Shown: positions 1 through 5,759 of the stretch, piece after piece
How positions within the stretch are numbered: position 1 is the first letter of the stretch
Layout: each line of letters opens with the position of its first letter
Assembly: GCA_910587945.1 (NCBI GenBank)
Contig: CAJUNI010000029.1
Span: 8,918 to 25,537 of the forward strand
Source of the DNA: an uncultured Parvibacter sp.
GTDB lineage: Bacteria > Actinomycetota > Coriobacteriia > Coriobacteriales > Eggerthellaceae
DNA: 16,620 nt
Direction of reading: 5' to 3'
Made by a program: the position numbers and the translations under genes
The notes under the pieces: generated by a model
The model's database searches: none
Told to the model about the DNA's origin: nothing
What the model saw: the letters and a program-made list of their open reading frames with translations, nothing else

Positions 1-888
1 AATGTCACTGCCGACGCTGCAGGTATTTGCTTCAAGTCAGGCAATGCCTGCGTTTTGCGTGGAGGAAGCCTCGCTGCTCATTCCAACGAAGTTATTGCCA
101 CGGTGCTTGCTCAGGCGGCTCAGGATGCGGGCTTGCCGGAACACTCTATTGTGGCCATTACTACCACGGATCGCGCGGCAGCCGATATCTTGATGAGCTT
201 GCGAGGGGTCATTGATGTGCTTGTGCCCCGAGGTGGCGCGGGGCTCATCAACCATTGCGTTGAGCATTCTAGTATCCCGGTTATTGAAACGGGCACGGGT
301 AATTGTCATGTCTATGTCCATCACAGCGCTAACGAGGATCAGGCGCGGGCGATTATCGTCAACGCAAAATGCCGCCGTTTGGGAGTGTGTAATGCGGCGG
401 AGACGCTCTTGGTAGATAAAACCATTGCCGATAGTTTCTTGCCAGCAACCTTGGCAGAACTCATCGATTGGGGTATCCAGATCCATGGCGATGAGATGGT
501 CTGTGCGCTTGGAGCAGAGGCAGGCTTGGCCATTGTTCCGGCAACGATAGAGGATTGGGAAACTGAATACCTTGGCCCTCATCTGGCCGTGAAATGTGTG
601 GAGGGCCTTGAAGAGGCTATTGATCATATCAATACCTACGGAACCCATCACTCGGAATCCATCGTGGCAGAAGAGGATGCGGCTATTGAGCGTTTCTTGG
701 CAGAGGTGGATGCTGCGGCAGTCTATGCCAATGCTTCTACCGCCTTTACTGACGGTGGCCAATTTGGGCTAGGAGCCGAAATTGGTATCTCTACCCAAAA
801 GCTGCACACCCGGGGTCCTTTTGCTACCGATGCTCTCACTTCCTATAAGTATCTTATTCGAGGAAATGGCCAGGTGAGAACTGCCTAA
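1..888 (+). CDS. proA: Gamma-glutamyl phosphate reductase, C-terminal 295 residues (5' end outside window)
   Basis: ProA reduces L-glutamyl-5-phosphate to glutamate-5-semialdehyde with NADPH, the second step of proline synthesis in the cytoplasm. The reading frame is open from base 1. It begins inside the conserved stretch NVTADAAGICFKSGN, followed by LRGGS, both typical of the ProA cofactor-binding domain. The catalytic cysteine lies in GVCNAAETLLVD (Cys codon 388-390). The C-terminal part has the usual DGGQFGLGAEIGISTQKLHTRGP block. The family is usually about 415-430 residues, so roughly 120-135 N-terminal residues are missing. The TAA stop overlaps the nadD start by one base (TAATG), which suggests translational coupling. 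A proB gene probably lies just upstream, but that is inference from usual gene order. Confidence 0.97.
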   Translation, partial: NVTADAAGICFKSGNACVLRGGSLAAHSNEVIATVLAQAAQDAGLPEHSIVAITTTDRAAADILMSLRGVIDVLVPRGGAGLINHCVEHSSIPVIETGTGNCHVYVHHSANEDQARAIIVNAKCRRLGVCNAAETLLVDKTIADSFLPATLAELIDWGIQIHGDEMVCALGAEAGLAIVPATIEDWETEYLGPHLAVKCVEGLEEAIDHINTYGTHHSESIVAEEDAAIERFLAEVDAAAVYANASTAFTDGGQFGLGAEIGISTQKLHTRGPFATDALTSYKYLIRGNGQVRTA

Positions 889-1535
889 TGGTCACTATCA
901 GTGAGCGTTTTGATTCTCTGGGATTCGATGGCACGCCCGCTCGTTTGGGCATTATGGGTGGTACCTTTGATCCTATTCATATCGGGCACTTGGCCTGCGC
1001 TGAGCAGGTATGGCAACAGCTGGGACTTGATGGGGTGCTATTTGTGCCTACGGGCCGTCCGCCCTTTAAGGCCCACCGCAACGTTTCGCCAGGAGAAGAT
1101 CGTTTGGCTATGTGTGCGTTGGCCATTGCCGATAACCAGCACTTTGATGTGAGCTCTATCGAGATTGATCGACCTGGGCCCACCTACACCATCGACACGT
1201 TGCGAGCCCTGCGCGCCTACTATCCGCCTTGGGTAGAGTTTTCCTTTATTACGGGAGCCGATGCCCTGGAGAATATTTTGCGGTGGCATGAGCGCGAAGA
1301 GCTGGCTTCCCTGGCGTCTTTTGTGGGGGTGACGCGCCCAGGGACGGTGTTGGAGCCATCGTTTTTTGAGGAGCTGCGGGCGTCAGGCTTCTCGGTGGAA
1401 CTAATTGAGGTAACGGCACTGGCTCTCTCTTCAAGTTATTTGCGAGACCGAGTGGCTCAGGATAAGACCATTCGTTATCTTACCCGCACCGCAGTGATTA
1501 AATACATTATTGAACAAGGGCTCTATCATGACTGA
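888..1535 (+). CDS. nadD: Nicotinate-nucleotide adenylyltransferase
   Basis: NadD joins nicotinate mononucleotide and ATP to form deamido-NAD, a late step of NAD synthesis. The 215-residue protein has the nucleotidyltransferase signature GGTFDPIHIGH (about residues 24-34), the substrate-loop sequence FVPTGRPPFK, the conserved PGPTYTIDTLRAL block, and the C-terminal ISSSxLR-like motif ALSSSYLRDRV near residue 178. The ATG at 888 is taken as the start because it overlaps the proA stop; an AGGTGAG sequence lies about 11 bases upstream. This gives about 20 residues ahead of the usual family start (compare MRxGIMGGTFDP), so a later start is possible, but no well-placed ATG or GTG lies between. The 3' end overlaps yqeK by 8 bases. 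Confidence 0.96.
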   Translation: MVTISERFDSLGFDGTPARLGIMGGTFDPIHIGHLACAEQVWQQLGLDGVLFVPTGRPPFKAHRNVSPGEDRLAMCALAIADNQHFDVSSIEIDRPGPTYTIDTLRALRAYYPPWVEFSFITGADALENILRWHEREELASLASFVGVTRPGTVLEPSFFEELRASGFSVELIEVTALALSSSYLRDRVAQDKTIRYLTRTAVIKYIIEQGLYHD

Positions 1536-2187
1536 TACTGTATCCTATCCCGATTACTGGACGCCGGATTCGCACCAAGCGCTCACACCAGAGTTTATTG
1601 AGGCACGTCATGCTGATGTGGCTCAGCGCGTGTCAGAAAAGAGATTGCATCATATTGAGGGTGTGGCTCAAACGGCCGAAGCTCTTGCTCGGCGCTATGA
1701 TCTTGACCCCACGGCAGCGTATCTTGCGGGCATCTTGCATGACTGGGATAAAGGCTATAACGACGCAGAAATTGAAGCCCGGGCAACGGATTTGAATCTT
1801 CAAGCGACTCTTGATGCAAAAACGCTGGCTATCCCGCGGATTCTTCATGGTCATACCGCTGCTGCAGCGCTTGCTTCTCAGTATCCCCAAATTCCTTCAG
1901 AGGTACTCCAGGCGGTGGCCCGTCATACCACCGCGGATCTTGCTATGGATGATCTGGATAAACTGATTTACATTGCGGACGCTTTGGAGCCAGGAAGGAC
2001 ATCCTCGGCAGTGGATGAGTTACGAGACGCTGTCGAAACCTTGAGTTTGGATGAGCTCTATTATCGCGTGTATCAATATTGGATTTTGGTAGTTATTGAG
2101 CGGGGGCAGGCGCTCGCCCCTGATACTATTGATATTTGGAATAGATTGTGTGCCCAAAGAGCACAACGAAGGGAGTTTCGTTCATGA
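1528..2187 (+). CDS. yqeK: YqeK-family HD-domain hydrolase (probable Ap4A hydrolase)
   Basis: YqeK proteins are HD-superfamily phosphohydrolases shown in other bacteria to split diadenosine tetraphosphate symmetrically into two ADP. This 219-residue protein has the metal-binding residues in order: His-His near residues 41-42 (RLHHIEGVAQTAEALA), the HD pair in ILHDWDKGY near residue 71, His in ILHGHTAAAA near 107, His in RHTTAD near 132, and the closing IADALEPGR motif. About 35 N-terminal residues precede the first metal-binding His, somewhat longer than usual. The ATG at 1528 is preferred over an in-frame TTG at 1510 because AAGGG lies 7 bases upstream of it. It sits between nadD and rsfS, the standard order in Gram-positive bacteria, and its TGA overlaps the rsfS ATG (ATGA). 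Confidence 0.93.
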   Translation: MTDTVSYPDYWTPDSHQALTPEFIEARHADVAQRVSEKRLHHIEGVAQTAEALARRYDLDPTAAYLAGILHDWDKGYNDAEIEARATDLNLQATLDAKTLAIPRILHGHTAAAALASQYPQIPSEVLQAVARHTTADLAMDDLDKLIYIADALEPGRTSSAVDELRDAVETLSLDELYYRVYQYWILVVIERGQALAPDTIDIWNRLCAQRAQRREFRS

Positions 2188-2684
2188 GCGAAAATGAAGA
2201 ATTAGTTGGGGAAGAGGAGTCTGTGGAAGAAAGTGTTGTCCCTGCAGCTCCTTTAACGCCGGAGGAATCTCAGGCCCTTGCCCTCATAGCCGCTCGTGCC
2301 GCCGATGATAAAAAGGCCACGGACATTGTGGTGCAAGAGGTTCGAGAGCTCATTGGCGTCACCGACTTTTTTGTGATTTGCACGGCAGCCAATGGTCGCC
2401 AGGGTGAAGCCGTATTAGAAGAGGTGGAGGATAAACTTCGCGAAGAGGGTGGGGTGAAGCCTCTCCATCGCGAGTTTGCGCGGGATGGATCCTGGTCGCT
2501 CCTTGACTACGGGTCCTTAATTATTCATGTATTTCAGCCAGAAGCCCGCGAGCACTATCGACTCGAGACGCTGTGGAACGATGCGCCGATTCTTGAACTT
2601 GAGAAGCAAGGGTTAGAGAATCTGTCTTATTCCGAGCGTATTGCGCGCTTTTTAGAGGGAGCTTCTGAGACGAACGCTGAATAA
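2184..2684 (+). CDS. rsfS: Ribosomal silencing factor RsfS
   Basis: RsfS binds ribosomal protein uL14 on the large subunit and blocks joining of the subunits, which lowers translation when nutrients are scarce. The 166-residue protein has the whole RsfS/Iojap domain at about residues 30-140. Recognisable blocks are KKATDIVVQEV, TDFFVICTAANGRQ, the GSWSLLDYGSLIIHVFQPEAREHYRLE core, and LWNDAPILEL. About 30 acidic residues (SENEELVGEEE and following) precede the domain and 25 follow it; both are longer than the minimal family. The ATG at 2184 is chosen over a GTG at 2148 because AAGGGAG lies 9 bases upstream and it gives the usual 4-base coupled overlap with yqeK. It is the last gene of this operon. 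Confidence 0.95.
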   Translation: MSENEELVGEEESVEESVVPAAPLTPEESQALALIAARAADDKKATDIVVQEVRELIGVTDFFVICTAANGRQGEAVLEEVEDKLREEGGVKPLHREFARDGSWSLLDYGSLIIHVFQPEAREHYRLETLWNDAPILELEKQGLENLSYSERIARFLEGASETNAE

Positions 2685-2717
2685 ATAGCTCCAGTTAGTT
2701 CCATTTGTAAGGAAATG

Positions 2718-2764
2718 AAAGAATCCTCATCTTCCCTTTGGGGGCAGAGAGGATTCTTCCCTTT
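2718..2764 (+). terminator. Candidate intrinsic terminator after rsfS
   Basis: AAGAATCCTC at 2719-2728 and GAGGATTCTT at 2749-2758 form a perfect 10-bp inverted repeat with a 20-base loop. The stem starts 34 bases after the rsfS stop. The tail (TTCCCTTT) is pyrimidine-rich but not a clean T-run, and the loop is long, so efficiency is uncertain. The loop also carries CCCTTTGGG, and CCCTTTAAGGG follows at 2759-2769, so an alternative pairing is possible. Confidence 0.5.
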
Positions 2765-2781
2765 AAGGGCATAAATGGACT

Positions 2782-2864
2782 TTGATCTGGTGATAGTGGG
2801 TGAGTGACCTCAATTGCGGATGCTTTTGATGACGTCGCCGACCTTGATTGCTCACTATGATCAA
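2782..2864. repeat. Long imperfect inverted repeat upstream of the BTAD regulator
   Basis: TTGATC (2782-2787) plus ATAGTG (2793-2798), separated by a 5-base bulge, are complementary to CACTATGATCAA at 2853-2864, giving 12 paired bases. The 54-base interior holds a smaller hairpin (TGAG/CTCA, 2801-2812) and a GACGTC palindrome (2831-2836). It could be a DNA operator with two half sites about 70 bases apart or a structured leader RNA. The sequence alone does not decide. Confidence 0.4.
2856..2861 (+). promoter_or_regulatory. Possible -10 box for the BTAD regulator gene
   Basis: TATGAT matches the TATAAT consensus at 5 of 6 positions and lies 48 bases upstream of the start codon. No good -35 hexamer is seen at 16-18 bases spacing. 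It lies inside the right arm of the 2782-2864 inverted repeat, which would place that arm where a repressor or self-regulator could act. Confidence 0.25.
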
Positions 2865-2873
2865 CGGCCCAGA

Positions 2874-2891
2874 CTTAGCGCTTCGCCTAAG
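2874..2891 (+). promoter_or_regulatory. Hairpin touching the ribosome binding site of the BTAD gene
   Basis: CTTA-GCG-ctt-CGC-c-TAAG forms a 7-bp stem with a 3-base loop and one bulged C. Its last paired base (G2891) is the first base of the strong Shine-Dalgarno GGAGAGGGG (2891-2899). The stem could influence ribosome access or mRNA stability. No ligand-binding fold of a known riboswitch class was recognised. Confidence 0.4.
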
Positions 2892-2908
2892 GAGAGGGGT
2901 TGGCAATT

Positions 2909-5527
2909 ATGACCACCTTCATCCAGCGAGCGATGTGTGGTGGGCATCGTCCTGATTCGCTTGGTACCCACCGTCCTGTGGCACGGCCCCATTTGGTGAC
3001 TCGGTTGTTGCGTAACCGAGAAGCAGTTCGGTTTATTGTGGCACCCCGAGGCTATGGGAAAGCCCATGTAGCGGCAGAATACGCGCAAACCATCCATGAA
3101 TTTAACCATGTCTTTTGGATTGAAGGTCGCTCACCATGCTTTCTGAGGGATTTGGATAAAGGGGTGCTGGCTCGGGCCATTCTTGACCTTGATCCTCAAT
3201 GTGCTCTCGTGGTCTTTCGCGATATACCCTACTTAGACCCTGAACGGGCTCAGCAATTTGCCGGGGATACTCATGCACTACTTGAGCATGAGGTTGAGGT
3301 TATTGTCACCTGCACTCCGGCCCGGGATGTTCATCACGACTATCAACGACATCGGGATGTGGTGTCCTCTGAGGAATTGCTTCTGACTCCCGAAGAGCTG
3401 TGGCAGGATCAGGAAGAAGAGGGTTCTTTAAGGCTCTCTCGACCTAAAACCCAATCTATTGCCTGCCTGCAATGGAAAAAGCAGGGGATAGTAGACCTTA
3501 TCGAGGGGTTTGCTCAAGAAGATTTAGCAAGCGAAGCTAAGGCCTTTGGCTGGGCGGTACTTTTACTGAATCAAGGGAACCTTGACTCAGTGCAGAGCTT
3601 GTTTTCTTCTCAGCGGATTGAATCCTGGATGAAGTATCTCGGAGAGGAATACCAGTTTCTTGGTATCGACTTTGACGAGCACAGCTTTGCCTCCGTGGGT
3701 GCTCCTATGGATGTTTTAGCCGAAGCGTTTCGGGCACAAATGCCTCGATTGGCTCAAGCAACCACCTGTGAGTCGCCGGAGCGCTTCCTCCGCCACTGCG
3801 CCGATGCGCTTATCGCTCAACAGCGAGCCGAGCGGGGATTGGGGTTAATGATTCAAAGCGCATCGCGCAAAGAACTGGCTCTCTGGCTTTCTGATCGCTA
3901 TGGGCTGCTGCTTGCTCAAGGGTGCTTCTGTGAACTTCTTCGGGGATGCGAACGGGTTTCTCGGCTCAGTGAGCGCCGAGATCGGGTGTCTGTGGCTGCC
4001 GGGATAGCATCGCTTGCACTCGGTGAGAGGGCAAAAGCACAACACTGGTTGCAGCGAGGATTACGTTGCAAGGGGCAGCCCTATGAGCGAGGGCTGTTGC
4101 AGTCACTCATTTTGCTGATTCAAGAGGAAGAGCTTACCGAAGCTCAAATAGAAGAACTCGAGCGCCTCTGGACTCAAAGGCAACAGCCCATGACGCGGGT
4201 AGCAGGATTCGCTCAGGAGCACTTCTTGGACCTATCTTTGTTGGCGTTTGGGGTACTCCTGCGCACAAAGAACCCCTTTGAAGCTGTTCAGGAATGGGTG
4301 TCGATGGTGGCATCGACTCAAGAACAGCTAGCGGCGGAATCGATGGAGGGTACCCAGGCAATTCGCTTGAGCTTGCTTCTGGACGGCCTTGTTTGTGCTC
4401 ACCGCCTCTATGATGAGCGCTGCGGCTATGCCGAGGAAGCAACTCAAGCTAAACAGCGCTTTGAGGCTGCGCTGAACCAGCTTCTCGAACCTCCCCAAAC
4501 TGATGCGGCCCAGTGGATTTCTGTGTTGATTCTTGAGACCATGGACCGCTTAGGAGAGAACACTTCCGAGCCGCTGCGAAGAAGCCTTGAGCCTCGACTT
4601 GCGTTTCAGCTGTCAACCAAACGCTACGAGCTTCAAAAGCAGCGCATACAGTTTCAGGGTGAACAAAGAGCTCAACGGCGCCAGCAAGCTGAGTTTTTAC
4701 GCACGCATCCAGATCCATTTCGTCCCCTCGCGCCCACGCCCGAGGAAGAGCATTCGTCGACCCTCGTTCCTACCCTGCATGTCGATCTTTTCGGAGGATT
4801 GCGGGTGCGCATTGGAGATCATCATCTCGGCCCTCAAGAGCTTTATCAAACCAAGGTGCGAACGTTGTTAGCTGTTTTGGTGCTGAATCGAGGACGGGAG
4901 CTATCGCGCGATAGCTTGGTAGAGATGATCTGGCCGAAAAGCTCCCTTGAATCAGGGAGAAAGAACCTCAGCAATGCCTGGTCGCAGTTAAAGTCGGCGC
5001 TCAAGGTAGGGGATGGCTGCCCCTATCTGATGCGCAATCGCAGTTCGTTTTGGATTGATGGACGGCTGTTGGAAACAGACCTCCACGAATTCGAAACGCT
5101 CTGCTCGCGGCTCGTATTTGGACGAGGGGCTCAGGGAGATTGGGAGCAGTGCTACGGCCAAATTCGGGATCAGTTCTCCGACGAACTCCTTCCAGGAGAA
5201 GAAGGGAACAAGTTTGTGGCCGCGCGGCAGCGCAGTTGTCGGTCTCAGTTAGTAGATGCGCTCATTGCCTGCTCAGAGCGTTTGGTGTCCGAAGGGGAGC
5301 GCCAAGGGGCCCTTTGGATTGCGCGCGAAGCCCTGAACCGCGATCGCTCTCGAGAGGATGCCTATTTCGCACTTATGCAAGCGCAGATTGCCGCCGGGCA
5401 GCGTACGGGCGCCATTGCCACTTTCATTGAATGCAAAACTTACCTAGCCGAAGAGTTGGGTATTGATCCTTCCGCTCGAATCCTTGCGTTATATCTCAGC
5501 ATTATCGAAGAGGAAGTGGAGGTCTAA
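2909..5527 (+). CDS. Large transcriptional regulator: MalT-like NTPase region with C-terminal winged helix and BTAD
   Basis: This 872-residue protein is probably a DNA-binding regulator; its targets are unknown. Residues about 30-150 resemble the MalT/LuxR-type STAND NTPase entry (VARPHLVTRLL, then APRGYGKA at 45-52). The P-loop is degenerate, with Ala where Ser/Thr should follow Lys51. A possible Walker B strand is CALVVFRD. Residues about 200-600 look helical and may be TPR-like, ending in a Gln/Arg-rich stretch with coiled-coil character. Residues about 620-715 fit an OmpR-type winged helix (VDLFGGLRVRIG, KVRTLLAVLVLNRG, LVEMIWP). Residues about 720-868 fit the BTAD helical domain (AREALNRDRSREDAYFALMQ, YLAEELGIDPS). 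The ATG at 2909 is chosen because GGAGAGGGG lies 9 bases upstream; an in-frame TTG at 2900 overlaps that site. It stands alone between rsfS and secA. Confidence 0.85.
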   Translation: MTTFIQRAMCGGHRPDSLGTHRPVARPHLVTRLLRNREAVRFIVAPRGYGKAHVAAEYAQTIHEFNHVFWIEGRSPCFLRDLDKGVLARAILDLDPQCALVVFRDIPYLDPERAQQFAGDTHALLEHEVEVIVTCTPARDVHHDYQRHRDVVSSEELLLTPEELWQDQEEEGSLRLSRPKTQSIACLQWKKQGIVDLIEGFAQEDLASEAKAFGWAVLLLNQGNLDSVQSLFSSQRIESWMKYLGEEYQFLGIDFDEHSFASVGAPMDVLAEAFRAQMPRLAQATTCESPERFLRHCADALIAQQRAERGLGLMIQSASRKELALWLSDRYGLLLAQGCFCELLRGCERVSRLSERRDRVSVAAGIASLALGERAKAQHWLQRGLRCKGQPYERGLLQSLILLIQEEELTEAQIEELERLWTQRQQPMTRVAGFAQEHFLDLSLLAFGVLLRTKNPFEAVQEWVSMVASTQEQLAAESMEGTQAIRLSLLLDGLVCAHRLYDERCGYAEEATQAKQRFEAALNQLLEPPQTDAAQWISVLILETMDRLGENTSEPLRRSLEPRLAFQLSTKRYELQKQRIQFQGEQRAQRRQQAEFLRTHPDPFRPLAPTPEEEHSSTLVPTLHVDLFGGLRVRIGDHHLGPQELYQTKVRTLLAVLVLNRGRELSRDSLVEMIWPKSSLESGRKNLSNAWSQLKSALKVGDGCPYLMRNRSSFWIDGRLLETDLHEFETLCSRLVFGRGAQGDWEQCYGQIRDQFSDELLPGEEGNKFVAARQRSCRSQLVDALIACSERLVSEGERQGALWIAREALNRDRSREDAYFALMQAQIAAGQRTGAIATFIECKTYLAEELGIDPSARILALYLSIIEEEVEV

Positions 5528-5577
5528 GCGGGGCTGGCGGCGTCATTGAGTGGGGGTTGGTAACGTCGTTGCGTGAT

Positions 5578-5610
5578 CCGAAAGGGTTATGGGTGAAAAA
5601 TGCCCTTTGG
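5578..5610 (+). repeat. Inverted repeat upstream of secA
   Basis: AAAGGG (5581-5586) pairs with CCCTTT (5603-5608). With a bulged G at 5580, the flanking CC (5578-5579) and GG (5609-5610) extend it to 8 bp. The loop is 16 bases. No T-run follows, so it is a poor terminator for the BTAD gene and may instead be a regulatory or processing structure. Confidence 0.3.
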
Positions 5611-5628
5611 CAGAGCCACCAGCTTGGA

Positions 5629-5662
5629 AGCCCTGTGGAATTCCGGGCGAACGGGAAGGGCT
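5629..5662. repeat. Inverted repeat abutting the secA promoter candidate
   Basis: AGCCCT (5629-5634) is the reverse complement of AGGGCT (5657-5662), and the palindrome GGAATTCC (5637-5644) is nested between them. CTGTGG also occurs as a direct repeat at 5633-5638 and 5661-5666, with starts 28 bases apart. The right copy touches the extended -10 element, a position suited to an operator. No binding protein can be named from sequence. Confidence 0.3.
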
Positions 5663-5663
5663 G

Positions 5664-5672
5664 TGGTAGAGT
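5664..5672 (+). promoter_or_regulatory. Candidate extended -10 promoter for secA-prfB
   Basis: TGG-TAGAGT matches the extended -10 pattern TGn-TAnnnT. No clear -35 is present, which is tolerated by extended -10 promoters. Transcription would start near 5679 and leave a leader of about 80 bases before the secA ATG. A closely similar element, TGC-TAGAAT, precedes ftsE. Confidence 0.4.
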
Positions 5673-5759
5673 TCTAATCCGTATGCGCCGAGACCTATTT
5701 TGAGTAAACGGCACCCCGAGGCGTACCGATACGAAGCGACAGCGAGGTTGGATCAAACT

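Noticed and set aside
37..762. Long 241-codon open frame on the minus strand
   Set aside because: It lies opposite proA, which has clear family motifs through the whole stretch. The antisense product shows no recognisable domain, so it is a shadow.
5589..5669. 26-codon open frame upstream of secA that could be a SecM-like arrest peptide
   Set aside because: The Shine-Dalgarno spacing is only about 2 bases. The peptide has no hydrophobic signal segment and no known arrest motif such as RAPP or RAPG at its end, and its stop lies within the promoter candidate.
5700..5759. Upstream in-frame TTG start that would lengthen SecA by 20 residues
   Set aside because: There is no ribosome site, and the added residues do not fit the family start, whereas ATG 5760 gives the standard GFLSKLL beginning.
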